DNA of 64,000 bases from Amphiura filiformis (Eukaryota > Echinodermata > Ophiuroidea > Amphilepidida > Amphiuridae), in assembly GCF_039555335.1 (NCBI RefSeq), contig NC_092628.1, positions 78,618,713 through 78,682,712 of the forward strand, written 5' to 3'. The translations under genes and the position numbers were made by a program. Within the stretch, counting starts at the first letter, position 1, and each line of letters opens with the position of its first letter. The notes under the pieces are model-generated. The model saw only the letters and a program-made list of their open reading frames with translations, did not search any database and was not told where the DNA came from. This document shows, one piece after another, positions 13,501-26,300 of the stretch.

Positions 13501-16500
13501 GAAAAATGACCAACCTCAATCTGACCATTAGCTAGACTACTGACTCCATGTGCTCTCTCACTCAGTAATGTCAGCCTCATGTCCTGTGCTTCATCCTCAA
13601 TGTAAGCCCTGCTCACCATTGGATAGTAATTCTATGGAAACAGAAGAGTCGTAATTATAAAACAGTTACAATAATCAGTGGGTCTATAGCTTTTCATAAT
13701 GCTCTCAAAGTTTGACAGTTAACACAAATGCTGAAACATTTCAAAAATTAAACTATGCTAAGATAAGATGCAGAGCAAACACTTTCTTTGCCAAAATATA
13801 AACTTGCAGACATTCAACTATTTTAATATACAACAGTTGAATTGCCCGTCAACCATGTGACATGTTGTATTAATGTTCTACAATGGGCATACAATTGCTA
13901 CAGTATTCAACCAAAATTATATGCATCCATCTGTCACTGGATTTTAACTTCCAGATGGGTACGAGCAACTGTGCATATCTAATGTTGAAAAGCGGGTAAA
14001 TTTGCCACATTCAAATACTGACAAATGTGTGGTTCAGTATTAATTTTCAGTGCTAAAGTTGCGATTCCTAGTAATAAGTCTGATCTTACCTGTGCAATAG
14101 GCTCTGTAGCATTAACCTTATGTGTACGCTTCATGGTTTGATAGCCATTGACATCAGTGTACAGAATCTTGGTTGATGAAAGTTGAGTATTGAACCTTAA
14201 AGAATACAGAGGGTTTTTCACATTTAGTCAATCACAAGCCTTAGAATATGTTTACTTTGTACAAAAGATGCTTGATTTTGACCCTATTTTTTATTATAGC
14301 AGAGAATTAACACAAGTTAATGTTTACACTAGCGTGTTTATTTGGAGGTAGTGGCTAAACATTGCCGCTTTATTCTGTAGTTTTATCGCTGAAATCACAG
14401 ATCTTTTTGTAAGGCTGAGTGGCAAGGATTAACTGACATTCCTCATGAAATGATCCTTTGAATTATACAGGCTTTAGCTTGTTTTCATTGTTGAAAGGGA
14501 TTCAATCATGTTTCACCGTTGTTCATCACCGTTTAATAACCCACGTCACGTCCGGTGCGTCTGCATGGTTTACTTTGCTCGGGCAGCTAAAGCTGCCCTC
14601 CCGAAGTAAACCACGCAGATGATGTGGACATATCGTTGTTAAACGGTGATGATAAACGGTGAAACATGATTGAATCTTTAAATGTCCACATATTATTGGA
14701 TCACCTTGAGTATGAGGGAAATCATGAATTCTTACCTGTAGATGAGTTCTTTATTGGTATAGAGAGGTCCTATTCTGAAGTCTAACTCAATATGTCCACA
14801 TACTATTGGATCATCATGAGTGTGAGGTAGATCATGAAGTCTTAATGTTACACTGTATCTGCTGTTCACAGGATCATAGAAACTACATTGAACATGCAAA
14901 GAAAATAATAAGTGATGAATGAGTTAAGGCGACTCGATCATTTGTGCGTAATTAATAATTATAGATGGCCAGGGGATTATTTGAAGAAGTTAAAGAGCCC
15001 TAAGAATAAAAAACTGTAGTGTAATTCACGACAGACACAATTTCTTTATATGACAAAAATTAATTTTTGTAATCGATCAAAAAACAAACGTTTTATATCA
15101 ATTTTAAATTTAGCCTGAATCGGTAAATATGGTACCTCTCGCTCTTTTTTTAGGTCAAGGCTGTTTTTACCATTATGCAGCGAACCATTGTTGAAGCTAT
15201 TTCACATACATGTACAAAACATTCTAGAGAAAGAATGGGGCCATATACTGTTGAAATATCTTTTGTTGATTTCGAATGATAATGTCATAAATTTTAAGGT
15301 CAAATTCCTGAAACCAAAACAAAACATTGCGACGCAGATATTTCCCGACTTACGCAATTTCATCATCACATCAGTGTCTTTATTATTTGTTTGAAACCTT
15401 TCCCAAACGTTAGGTGCTCTTTATGCATAAAAGCGGCTAATCTATCTTTACAAAACGCATCTTTTTTTAGTAAACAAAAGGCTAAAGATGGCATTATGAG
15501 ATTTATCATTTATCATTACACTCCTCCACTCAACTGCAACCGTGGCTGAGCGGTAAAGCGCTAGACGCGTAATCAAAGGAACTTCCGAATCGCTGGTTCG
15601 AATCCCAACGAAGCCTGTGGAAACTTTTTTTTCTTCAAAATTCATGATCGCATTCGAAATGAGTCACTTGTCGGTAAATCATGTATCGTATCCTTAACAC
15701 ATTATAGGCATATGCTTACAACACAACAGTAAACGTAATGTCAAGAGCTTTTTCAAAAACACTGCGATATTACATACTATGTTTGTATTCCAAACATTTC
15801 CTGGAAAATTGTGCCATAAGTTGGAGTAGAAGTAAGTATTTTTGTAAGACCGTATTTCAAGTAATTCTCGAGTTTCACAATACGATGCACCGCCAGCGGC
15901 TGCTTTTGGCAGTCAATTTTTTGACTCAGAGTTGAATTTGCCATTCTAGCTGCTCTTGAATTTTCACGCGAGTGTGATAATAAATGTGTTGAAAACAGCT
16001 CCACGAAGGATTCCCTGTGATCAATAGATGGAAAAATGGATCTACTATAGTTGTAAATTGTTGTTTTAGTGTGCATTCGCATGTAACATCATTATAATGA
16101 CATTTAAACCCACAATGATGCATGTTCCTGTATTGTATTCAGATATTCGCGGGCTTAAGATGTCGACTCATTTTCCCATGATGCACTGCGTATTTTAGCC
16201 TCGACCGAGCGACTGCGCGCGGGAGGCGCATGGTATTGTGAAACGCGAGAATTGCAAATATATATGATTGAAATGTAGAATATGGGTTATACTTGGTAAA
16301 ATAAAAACAGAGAAAATAACAGCGATAAATGGCTGTAGTGTTGTACCACAACATTAACATTTCTGCTAGGTTTCAAGAAAATCCAAGAATATTTACTTAT
16401 TTGACCTCTGATGACCTTCAAATCATTTTGAAAAAAATTGACTTTTATTACTGTCCATATTCACAAAGTTTCATGAAATCTTTAGATATTTGTACCTCCA

Positions 16501-17298
16501 ATTAGAAAGTTAACAGTAAAAAATAGATAGTCATCATCATTAAGTTTATCTTTTTACTCACTTGTAGAACGATTGTACGGTTTCATTGACATATGGTCCA
16601 GTGATGATATCCAGTTTGACCATGTCTCCTACAGCATGAGCAGCACCCATTGGTCTAAACACATAATTATTAGACTCTTGACCAAACAATACATTATAAT
16701 GTGCATTGTACTCCATGTAGAGTTGCTCCATTGGGACTGTAGTACCACTCAACCTGTTGATGGCAAAATGGACCAAACAATATATTATAATGTGCATTGT
16801 ACTCCATGTAGAGTAAGGCTGTGACCTATCGGGTAATGACGTATCCGGTACCGAGGTAAATTTCGGCGGGTAACCGGTACCCGAAATTGCAACAAAAAAA
16901 AAAACCATTTTTTTTTTTTTTTTTTTTTTTTTAATTTTTTTTTCAAAGTTTTTTTTTCGGTTTTGTAGTGTTTCTGGACCTAGACCTAAATGCTAGGATC
17001 ATGGTTGACCTAAAAAAAAAAAATTGAATTTGCACATTGTTTTGTAATTTTAATATGAAAATTGATACATAGTTTTCATGTCATACTCTATTAATGATAT
17101 CAAAATGCATTGAATTTGAATGCATTTTGATATCATTAATAGAGTATGACATGAAAACTATGTATCAATTTTCATATTAAAATTACAAAACAATGTGCAA
17201 AATTCAATTTTTTTTTTTTTTTAGGTCAACCATGATCCTAGCATTTAGGTCTCAGGTCCAGAGACTCTGCAAAACCAAAAAACTTTGAAAAAAAATTT

Positions 17299-17333
<35 letters not shown>

Positions 17334-20300
17334 CGGTAATCCGTAAATGGAATTTGTATCCGGGTAGGGAAAAAACGGGCGGGTACCCGAATATCCGGGC
17401 TTGAGTCACTGCCTTAATGTAGAGTTGCTCCATTGGGACTGTAGTACCACTCAACCTGTTGATGGCAAAATGGTCCACTATTGGTGACACTTTTATTACT
17501 GGTACAATATGTTGTAATTTACACCTGTTGTGTCCTATACTGAACATTGAATTATAGAATTGATATAACTTGCACAAGATGATGTGCAATTCTAGAAATT
17601 AACTTGCATTGTGACTTTAACCCAAATCCTCTCATTGAGCCTTTTATTAATCAAATTGAGCCTTTTATTAATAGTAGGCTCTCAATCAGAAGTCGATCAG
17701 ATTTAGGCTCATCAACACTGCCCATCAATCATGCGAGGAAAATCATAACTCACGTTTCATTAGAGAGATTGCATCATCAAACTTGATACATAACCTAATT
17801 GTGTTTTACCCTCAGGCAAGTTACTAAAATACTCTATAAGAATTATGAAATATCACATCATCAAATGTGCCACAATCTGGTCCATGAGGGCCAAAGGAGG
17901 CAGATTTAAAATTGCGATAAACATGATAAAGTCAAAAATATGGAGTAAAAAAAAAACCCCAATACATAAGGAAAATACATCACAAAAATTTAGAACTTTT
18001 TAAACCAGTATGCTAGACCTTTGGTGTTTTCAGTATATGATATCCTAATGTTTTGTATAGGGTAATAATTATAGCAACTCAATTTTCAAAAAATTCCTTC
18101 CTATGGAGCAGATTGTCATTGTGTCAAATAGCCTCAAAATAAATGGAAAAGATTACTTTGCTTAAAAAGAGTGTGGCTTGATGATGTTTAAGCTTAATTA
18201 TTATAATTATACTTACTTGTTTGTTATTGACACCATCATGTTGGTCCTATTATCATATGTTACTATAAAACAATCGTTACTAATAGCAACCGTCTCATCC
18301 TTATCTGTGCGGTTAGTATTGTCGGTCTTGGTTCTACTTTTAGCAGGATGCTCATGTACAGTACCAACTTCTTGTGTATGGTGGGTCGAGTTGTAAACAA
18401 TGAAATAGGTGTCATAGGTCAATGGCGGAAGTTGAACATAGATGAAAAGTCGGTAGGGTTCCCCTGGACCTAGAGGTGGGTTGACCTACAAACACACAAA
18501 TGTGTACATCCATATCAAAACGATGCACTTGTCGGCTGCTACATGTGTCTCATTTCAAATAATAATGAGGAATAAATACCAGACTCATCTCAAGTGAAGG
18601 TCACTTCAAATCATCCACAAGTCACATGGTTAAGGAATGTTCTTTGTATTCCTAAACCATGTGACTTGAGGATGATTTTAAGTGACCTCCACTTGAGATG
18701 AGTCTGGTATTTATTTCTAGCTATTATGTGAAAAGAGACACATGTAGCAGCTGACAAGTGCATCCTTTTGATATGGATGTACACAAATGAATCAAGAAAA
18801 ATATACTGTTGTTTATCATGTTTATTCCACTATGACTTTAAATAGACCTACAATAGTGTATTCTAATGTTTAATTTCATCCCCAGCTGATTTCAATTGGA
18901 TTTTTTAAAGTTCTCAGTAAGTTACCTTTTCAGTTTGTTAACCAAAATGCATCTTTCTTAACAACTGCTATACTTTTTGCAGTAATAGGTGATGTAATCT
19001 GATGTACCAGGGTTGTATATGGCCATCTAACTGCCCATATATGACAATCTAATATGCCGGATTTCCTATAGTACTTGCATTGGGCTATATGAAGGCAAAG
19101 GTCATGTTATAACTTCCTGGGCCAACCTCCCCATGTATACCTATAGGGGCTATTAGGTAACAAGGTCCTTAAAAGGAAATGACTGAATCTTTAATTTTAT
19201 ATAATTATTTCAATAATTATGCAAGTCCCTGGCTATATATCATTACTAGAGACTATGACATTTACATGCTAAACAATATTTCAGTCCACAGCTCAACATA
19301 AGCTTACATAAATTACTTGTTATACAATCAGACAGGCCGTGTTATGGGCAATCTCAAATAAATGGCCTATAGTTATGTATTCGGCGTTGGTCGATAGCCG
19401 CCACAATGTCACCGCTACTCGCTTCTCTGGGGTGATGGCTTTACAAAATTTGTTATCTATGCTCCGTGGTAACGGCACTTTACTTCTGGGTCGTTCTAAT
19501 ATCCGGGTATTTGGATTCGCTCCACTTACATCATAACCCACTTTCCATGAAGGTTAGCCCGGTAGTGTGAATGCGAAATCAATGTGGATCGACACCACAT
19601 TACTACCCAGGAACGAACCCACATTGTGTACTGTGAACACAGCCATAGTGGCCATACAGACTCCGAATAGTGGATGTAGAATATTTGATGCAACATGCCT
19701 TCGTTAGTTAATCTATTCCCATTCTATTTCCAGTAAATTTTTATTTCTAACGAGTGTTTGACGACGTAAAAATCGATAATGTTATATGTCAAATATCTGG
19801 TGGAAATAATTTTACATCATCACACATTTGTTAGAAGTTCAATATTACTGAAAATAGAATAAGAATAGATTTTAATCTAATTATTAATTGATTGTCTTCA
19901 TTATTATTATTTAAAAATAATGAAGACATGTTGCTTCAAATATTCAACATACACTTAAAAGCGTGTAGCAGCCTTTAAGATTGTTACCAAAACACAAACC
20001 CTTTGTTCATAGAGTCTTTGATACAGTTCTAATAGCAACTTCATGATTTTCTGGCCTTTGGGCCACCAATTGCCATTGGAATATTACCAATCATCTAATA
20101 TGACATAATAATGTCAGATTACAAACCAAAACAAAGCCTACTGTTTCTTTGTGTTTTTCAATTTGTAAACCAAACATTTGACCTGGGGCCAATCAAAGGA
20201 GGATGGCCTACCTGACTCCCAATAGTCTTTCCGTGTTTGTTTTTAACGATGACATTAGGATTAGTTACATTGACAGGCATAAGGCGACGAACTAACCAAC

Positions 20301-23300
20301 CAAGGGGGTTGTATGCCACTAGAGGTACCATTTCATTACCATCTGCATTCTTCAAGATTTCTGCAAAGGTATAAAAAAACAATACATTTTTATTTCAAAA
20401 TCTTCACTAACATGATATTCAGTCCACTAATGTAATATTTGTTAAACTATTGGTAATGAAAAACTAACAATGAAAATAATTAAGGGCTCTGATAGCGAAT
20501 ACGTTTGTGAAGATTATCATTCATCCAGGTAGTAAATAATAAATTATTTTGAACTACAATCTAGGCAACTGGACTTACGTTTTTGAGTGGGAAATGTTCA
20601 CGTTCTATCCTGAACGCATCATCAGCCCGACTGATCTTCTGGCGGTAAAAGTTCATTGACCTGTGAAACGGATGTTGTAGTATCACAGGTCACCTTCGAG
20701 GTCCTTTTGATTTTTTGAAATTGGTGATTTTTATGTCAAAATTGATATTTTTGACATTTAACAGTCCTAGAAGTAAACTCTGATAGCGAAGTTTGAACAG
20801 TATTTCTGTGGGCTCTGAGAGCAAATCAGACACCCCAAATTGCATTCTGAATATGAGGAATGTCCTTTTGATTTTTTGAAATTGGTGATTTTTATGTCAA
20901 AATTGATATTTTTGACATTTAACAGTCCTAGAAGTAAACTTTGTAAATCTAATGATATGTACTTAAAGTGTATGTAATTGGGATGAAAAGCTGACCATCA
21001 ATTGAAAATGTGGACCTTTTGTATTGAAAATATACATGAAATTTCATAAAAAAATCCTACAAATTTGAGGTCTTTTGAGTCTTTTACTCACCCTGTCCTT
21101 GATCCGATGATGCCACTGCTAATCTAATCCCTGAATCTTGATCCCCTCCACCAATCAAATCATTAATGAGATCACCAATGACATGTCTAGTTTGATTGCG
21201 ATTTGTCATCAAGTTTTGATGATACATGTCATACACTTTTGGAGACATTGTTCCTGTGATTCCATCATGGTGCTGTACCTAAACGTGGTAGAAAACAGGA
21301 CACAAATCATAATCATCTACTCATCCAAAAGTCATTCACATTTTACAGGGTATAGCTTGTGCAGTTTGCACAGGTTTAGGCCATGGATTTTCCATGGACC
21401 CAAGCTTGTGTCCCTTACGGACAACCCTAGATAAACAAACAAACAAACAAACTTTACTGGTATAAGAAAGAAAGAACAGCATACCAACCCAAAGTGTTAC
21501 AATTAAACAAGACAACATATCCCCATTACCTACTTTACTGATAGTTGATAATTTCAATTACATCTTTTCTATCAATAATGTGCCCATCTAACCAATACAT
21601 TTTCTCTTGCTCTCCTTCTATTTTCATTCCCAGAGTGCAATATTTCTTGCAGCAAACATTACTTACGAGGGACAGTCAGTATGTTTTAAGAGTTGACTCG
21701 TGACGTCATATGTGGATTGTTTTCATGGCATTTCTCAATGATTACATAAACACTGTACCTTTGTCTTTCAAACAACACATGTAAAAATTATACCATACAC
21801 ATGATTACGTAACAGCATTAGCATAAAATCAATATACTAGGGACACTGCCAAATCACGCAAAAAGGCGGGCCTTTTAAATTACAGAAAAAACATGTGTTT
21901 ACAATGTCCGAAAACAGCAAAAGTACAAGGTGCATATGGCTAGTTTTGGGCAGGAATAAACACTAGGTCCTCCGTTTGCATTTGGTAAAATATGAGACTT
22001 GCCATTAAACTTTGGTGTAAATGGGACGTCTGGAAACTTCAACAACTTTGGGGCTTGAATGGAAGCAAAATTATTCTGCAAAATGGCGAAAATGAAAAAG
22101 CAGTTATTACAAATGACATTAATTACCTCCAAAATGAAACAGACTAAAATATAATGACTGGTCACGTGTGAGAGCTGGTTGAAATGCACAAAAATTGCTA
22201 AATTCCATTTAAATAGGGCCTAAAATATTACAAAATGCTATGAAAATTCTAATTTAAATATTCATGTGAATTTTTATGGATGATCTCAACCTGAAATGAA
22301 CAGAAAAGTTTAAAAAATAAATTTCTCATTCAAACGATGGCCTCTCTCTTTGTACCACTACTTTTTGTATAAATGTAACAATGGTACAATAACAGTTATA
22401 TTTTAATCACATATTCAAATATTTTCTAGGGAGACTCCCGTTTAAATGTTTGGAGATTAGTCAACAGAACTGGCAAAAAAATTTAAATTTCCACGTTTCC
22501 TATTTTTGGCAATATCAAGATTTTTAAAGAAAGAAAAGCCTTGTTTTTGTCCAAAATAAGACATATTTGACCACGCATTTTAAATAAACTAAAACTTTTA
22601 CAGCCCAACAAACATGGTTTAATGAACTGGTAGTTTGTGTTCTATTACTGTTCCAAAAGGCAGCATTCTCCATTCTTTAATTCCTGAGAAAATATAGAAA
22701 ATACAACAATACCTCATTTCAGCCTCTTATTTCCCTTAACAAAAACGCCTCAATTTCACCAGGTGACTCTAGACCATTGATTTTATGCTAATGCTGTTAC
22801 GTAATCATGTGTGTGATAGAATTTTTACATGTGTTGTTTGAAAGACAAAGGTACAGTGTTTATGTAATCATTGAGAAATGCCATGAAAACGATCCACAAA
22901 TGACGTCACGAGTCAACTCTTAAAACATACTGACTGCCCCTCGTACAGCACATGTTCTTGCTTCATGATTAATAACATTGCCCCTCCCTCTCTTCTAATC
23001 CAAGGAACTTTTTTCTTAAGGGTCATACAGACTCTGAATATTTGGCGAAGAATATTCGTTCAACAAATATTCTTTATTCAATATAATCCTTTTAATTCAT
23101 TTTTATCTTCTAATGAATGTGTGTTGACAGAAATTTAATTATATGTTTTGTCAAATGTCTGGTGGAAATATATTATCAACTTTATGTCATCAAACATTTG
23201 TTAGAAATTATACATTACAGGAAATAGAATGGGAATAGATTAAATACTGAAGACATGTTACATCAAATATTCTACATCCACTAAAAAGTATGTAGCAGCC

Positions 23301-26300
23301 CTTAAGGTGGTTCGAAAGGCAAGGTTTAGGGAAATCATGAATTCCAACATTTTTGCAAATATCTCCAAAACCTTTCATGATACAATCTCAAGTGAGTTTG
23401 TGCTTATGTAGGGATATGTTGGCCATGTTATGAAGGTAATAAAACCGTGCCATGGTAACCAAGTAGTCGCTATTGGCTTCTGACCAATCACATTAAAAGT
23501 TGGTTTTTCCTGTTTTTTCATAAATCACTTCATTTTTCCCAATAGAAGTATACTCACATGTTGAGTCATGTTCCTGCGCACCTCCACTGATTTTCCCGTA
23601 AAAAGTTTGTAAGTAATATGGAATCTGTGGCCAAAAAACGAAGATTTCACTTTGACCCCCCCTCCACTGGGATTTTTTTTTTTTTTTTTCAGTGGAGGAG
23701 TGCAGGAACATGACTCATCATGTGAGTATACTTCTATTGGGAAAAATGAAGTGATTTATGAAAAAACAGGAAAAACCAACTTTTAATGTGATTGGTCAGA
23801 AGCCAATAGTGACTGCTTGGTTACCATGGCAACGGTTTTATTACCTTCATAACATGGCCAACATATCCCTACATAAGCACAAACTCACTTGAGATTGTAT
23901 CATGAAAGGTTTTGGAAAAAAAAAAAAAAATGTTGGAATTCATGATTTCCCTAAACCTTGCCTTTCGAACCACCTTAAGGGATTTGGAATGAGCATTTTG
24001 ACAGTATTTTTTGTGGGACATGAGAGCACATCAGACATATCGAATTGCATTCTGAATACGAAGAATGTCTTTCTGGTATCAAATAATTTTCATTTTTTGA
24101 AATTCACAATATAATGCAAATTTTATGACAAATTATTAAAATTTGATATTTTTCACATTTTTGATATTTAACAGTCCTCGAAGTAAATTTTATAAATCAA
24201 ATGTTATATTCTTAAAGTGTATGTAGCTTGGAGGAAAAGCTGACGATCAATTGAAAATTTTAACCTTTCATATTGAAGATATGGATTTTTTCCCCCCAAA
24301 AGACCTAATTTTTTTTTGCTAACTCGCCCCTTGTACTGTACACTAGAAATCAGATTGACCTATCTTCTGGGAATGCATTGAACATTATTATGATGTTAAC
24401 TGATAGTGGTAAATATCTTTTGGTTAAATAGCACCTTTACATATTATACAGTATGTTATTTTATATTACCTCTGCTGAAGCTTTCCGTAGACCCTTCAGA
24501 GTTTCCATCATGGACGTTTTATTGAGAGTAGAATGAGCACCTGCTTGATTATTGTATATTGTAAACAATCCCTCTCCAGCATGGAGTGTAGCCTGGCTAC
24601 TACGAGCTAAGCCTTTCAATCTGCCATAAGATGCATAAAAACCTGCCCAAGAAGAATCAAAATCTGAAAAAAAAAGGATGTAAAGAAAAGACACTTTACA
24701 TTTAATCTTATAACTGGTGGATACCCATCAGGCCAAAACAAATTGTTTGCTTGTCCATATAGATCACTTTCAGAAGTTGGGTCGTTCGGTTGGGAAAAGT
24801 TTTCTTGTTTTTCTTACAATCTTTTTTTTTCAGGTACCAAAAGTAAAATGTGGAGAACCTGTTTGTATGTTAAATCTACTTTATTTGAAGTTGAGAGTCA
24901 TATTTTATTTTTTGGTGCCCAATTCAGCCGACAGCACTGCATTTTGGTGTTACAGCATGATTGATATGCATGGGCCAAAATGTTGTTGTGATACGATAAT
25001 TCAATGGTAAAACGTATTGTGTGAGCCATTCTGCACCGCTGACACCATTTATAACGTGGCTGAATACGGTAGGCTAACTGGTAATAATGTTCATGATAAA
25101 CGTTAGCTTGGTTTGGTAGTTATTTATTATCTTCCTTTTTCCTCCATATAAAATCATAAATAATACTAGAGCGGTTCTCGGGCTTCGCGGTTTTCTGCTT
25201 GGGTGGTTTGTTTTGGTACATGTGTTTTGGTGGTGATCATTGATGGTGTTTGTGATTGATTGGTTTAGGTTGGGTGATGTATGTTTTGTTTCTGTTCAGA
25301 ACCTTGTGGGGATTTGGAGTCGATGGGTGGGGGTAATTAGTTAAATGTTTGTAAGAAGGTAAAATGAGAGGGTAGAGGTTTAAAATGAGGTAGACAGTAG
25401 GGGTATGGTTGAAGGGAAAACATAGCAGCATGGACACTTGGCCTGGTGAAATTGTTGGTGAATAGAATGTGTGTGTAATGTTGAAACATTTGCCATTAGA
25501 CAATCTAATTATGATAGTTTTTGATAGTGGTGTAGCCATTGTGGGCGGGCTGGGTTGCGGTGTCTTCCTGATTATTGGTGCATAGGCTGTTGGTAGATGA
25601 TGGGTTAGTGTTGAAACTTAAGTGGGGGTTAACAATAGACGATTGTGTTTTACATGTTAAAGAAGCAAAGATTAGTTGCTGGAATTATTGAAATTTGGGA
25701 TATGATGCTTCCTTTTGGTTGTTGATGTTAGGACATTGAAGGGTATTGATATAGGCCCTATAAATTTGATAAATGTTAAAACGCTGTGAAAATTGTATTT
25801 AAATTTTAGCTTTAACTGTCATCCCCCCTTTATAGATTGGGAGGACTGCACTGGGTGAAAAAAAGTTGGGGTCAACAATTCATAAGTTGTGTGGCCAATT
25901 GTTTTTAAAGTACATTGTACAAGTTGTGCTCCATTTGCTATGTTTTGAAATCCTGGTTAGGCACTGGTTCTAAAGGTTGGTATATACTACCATTGCATTT
26001 GCGATGCATAATTGTTTTGCGCTGTCGATATATCGATAACTTTTGCAGCTATGCAAGTCAAGTGATTGATTTCAAGTTAAAATATAGGCTTCTATTTAAT
26101 TATGGGGATATTTGCAATGGAGTAGTTTGCAGTACGATGCATTGCGGCAATGCATTGCAAAGCAATTAAAGCATTGCAAATGCGGTGGTAGTATGAATGG
26201 ACCTAAATTTGTTCTTAATGACATGACTTGTCTTGGTCCCAGCTGGTTTGTGTTCTCCATCACTAAACAAACCGTCTGGGGCCAACCTTGAAATGATGAT

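Noticed and set aside
16139..16360. Possible extra coding exon in MAN2B2 intron 12
   Set aside because: Exons 12 and 13 already join in phase with no missing conserved residues, and the local ORFs show no similarity.
17245..17589. Minus-strand ORF overlapping MEQLY sequence as an alternative exon 12
   Set aside because: Only the duplicated exon start is present; the frame runs into transposon sequence and a K run.
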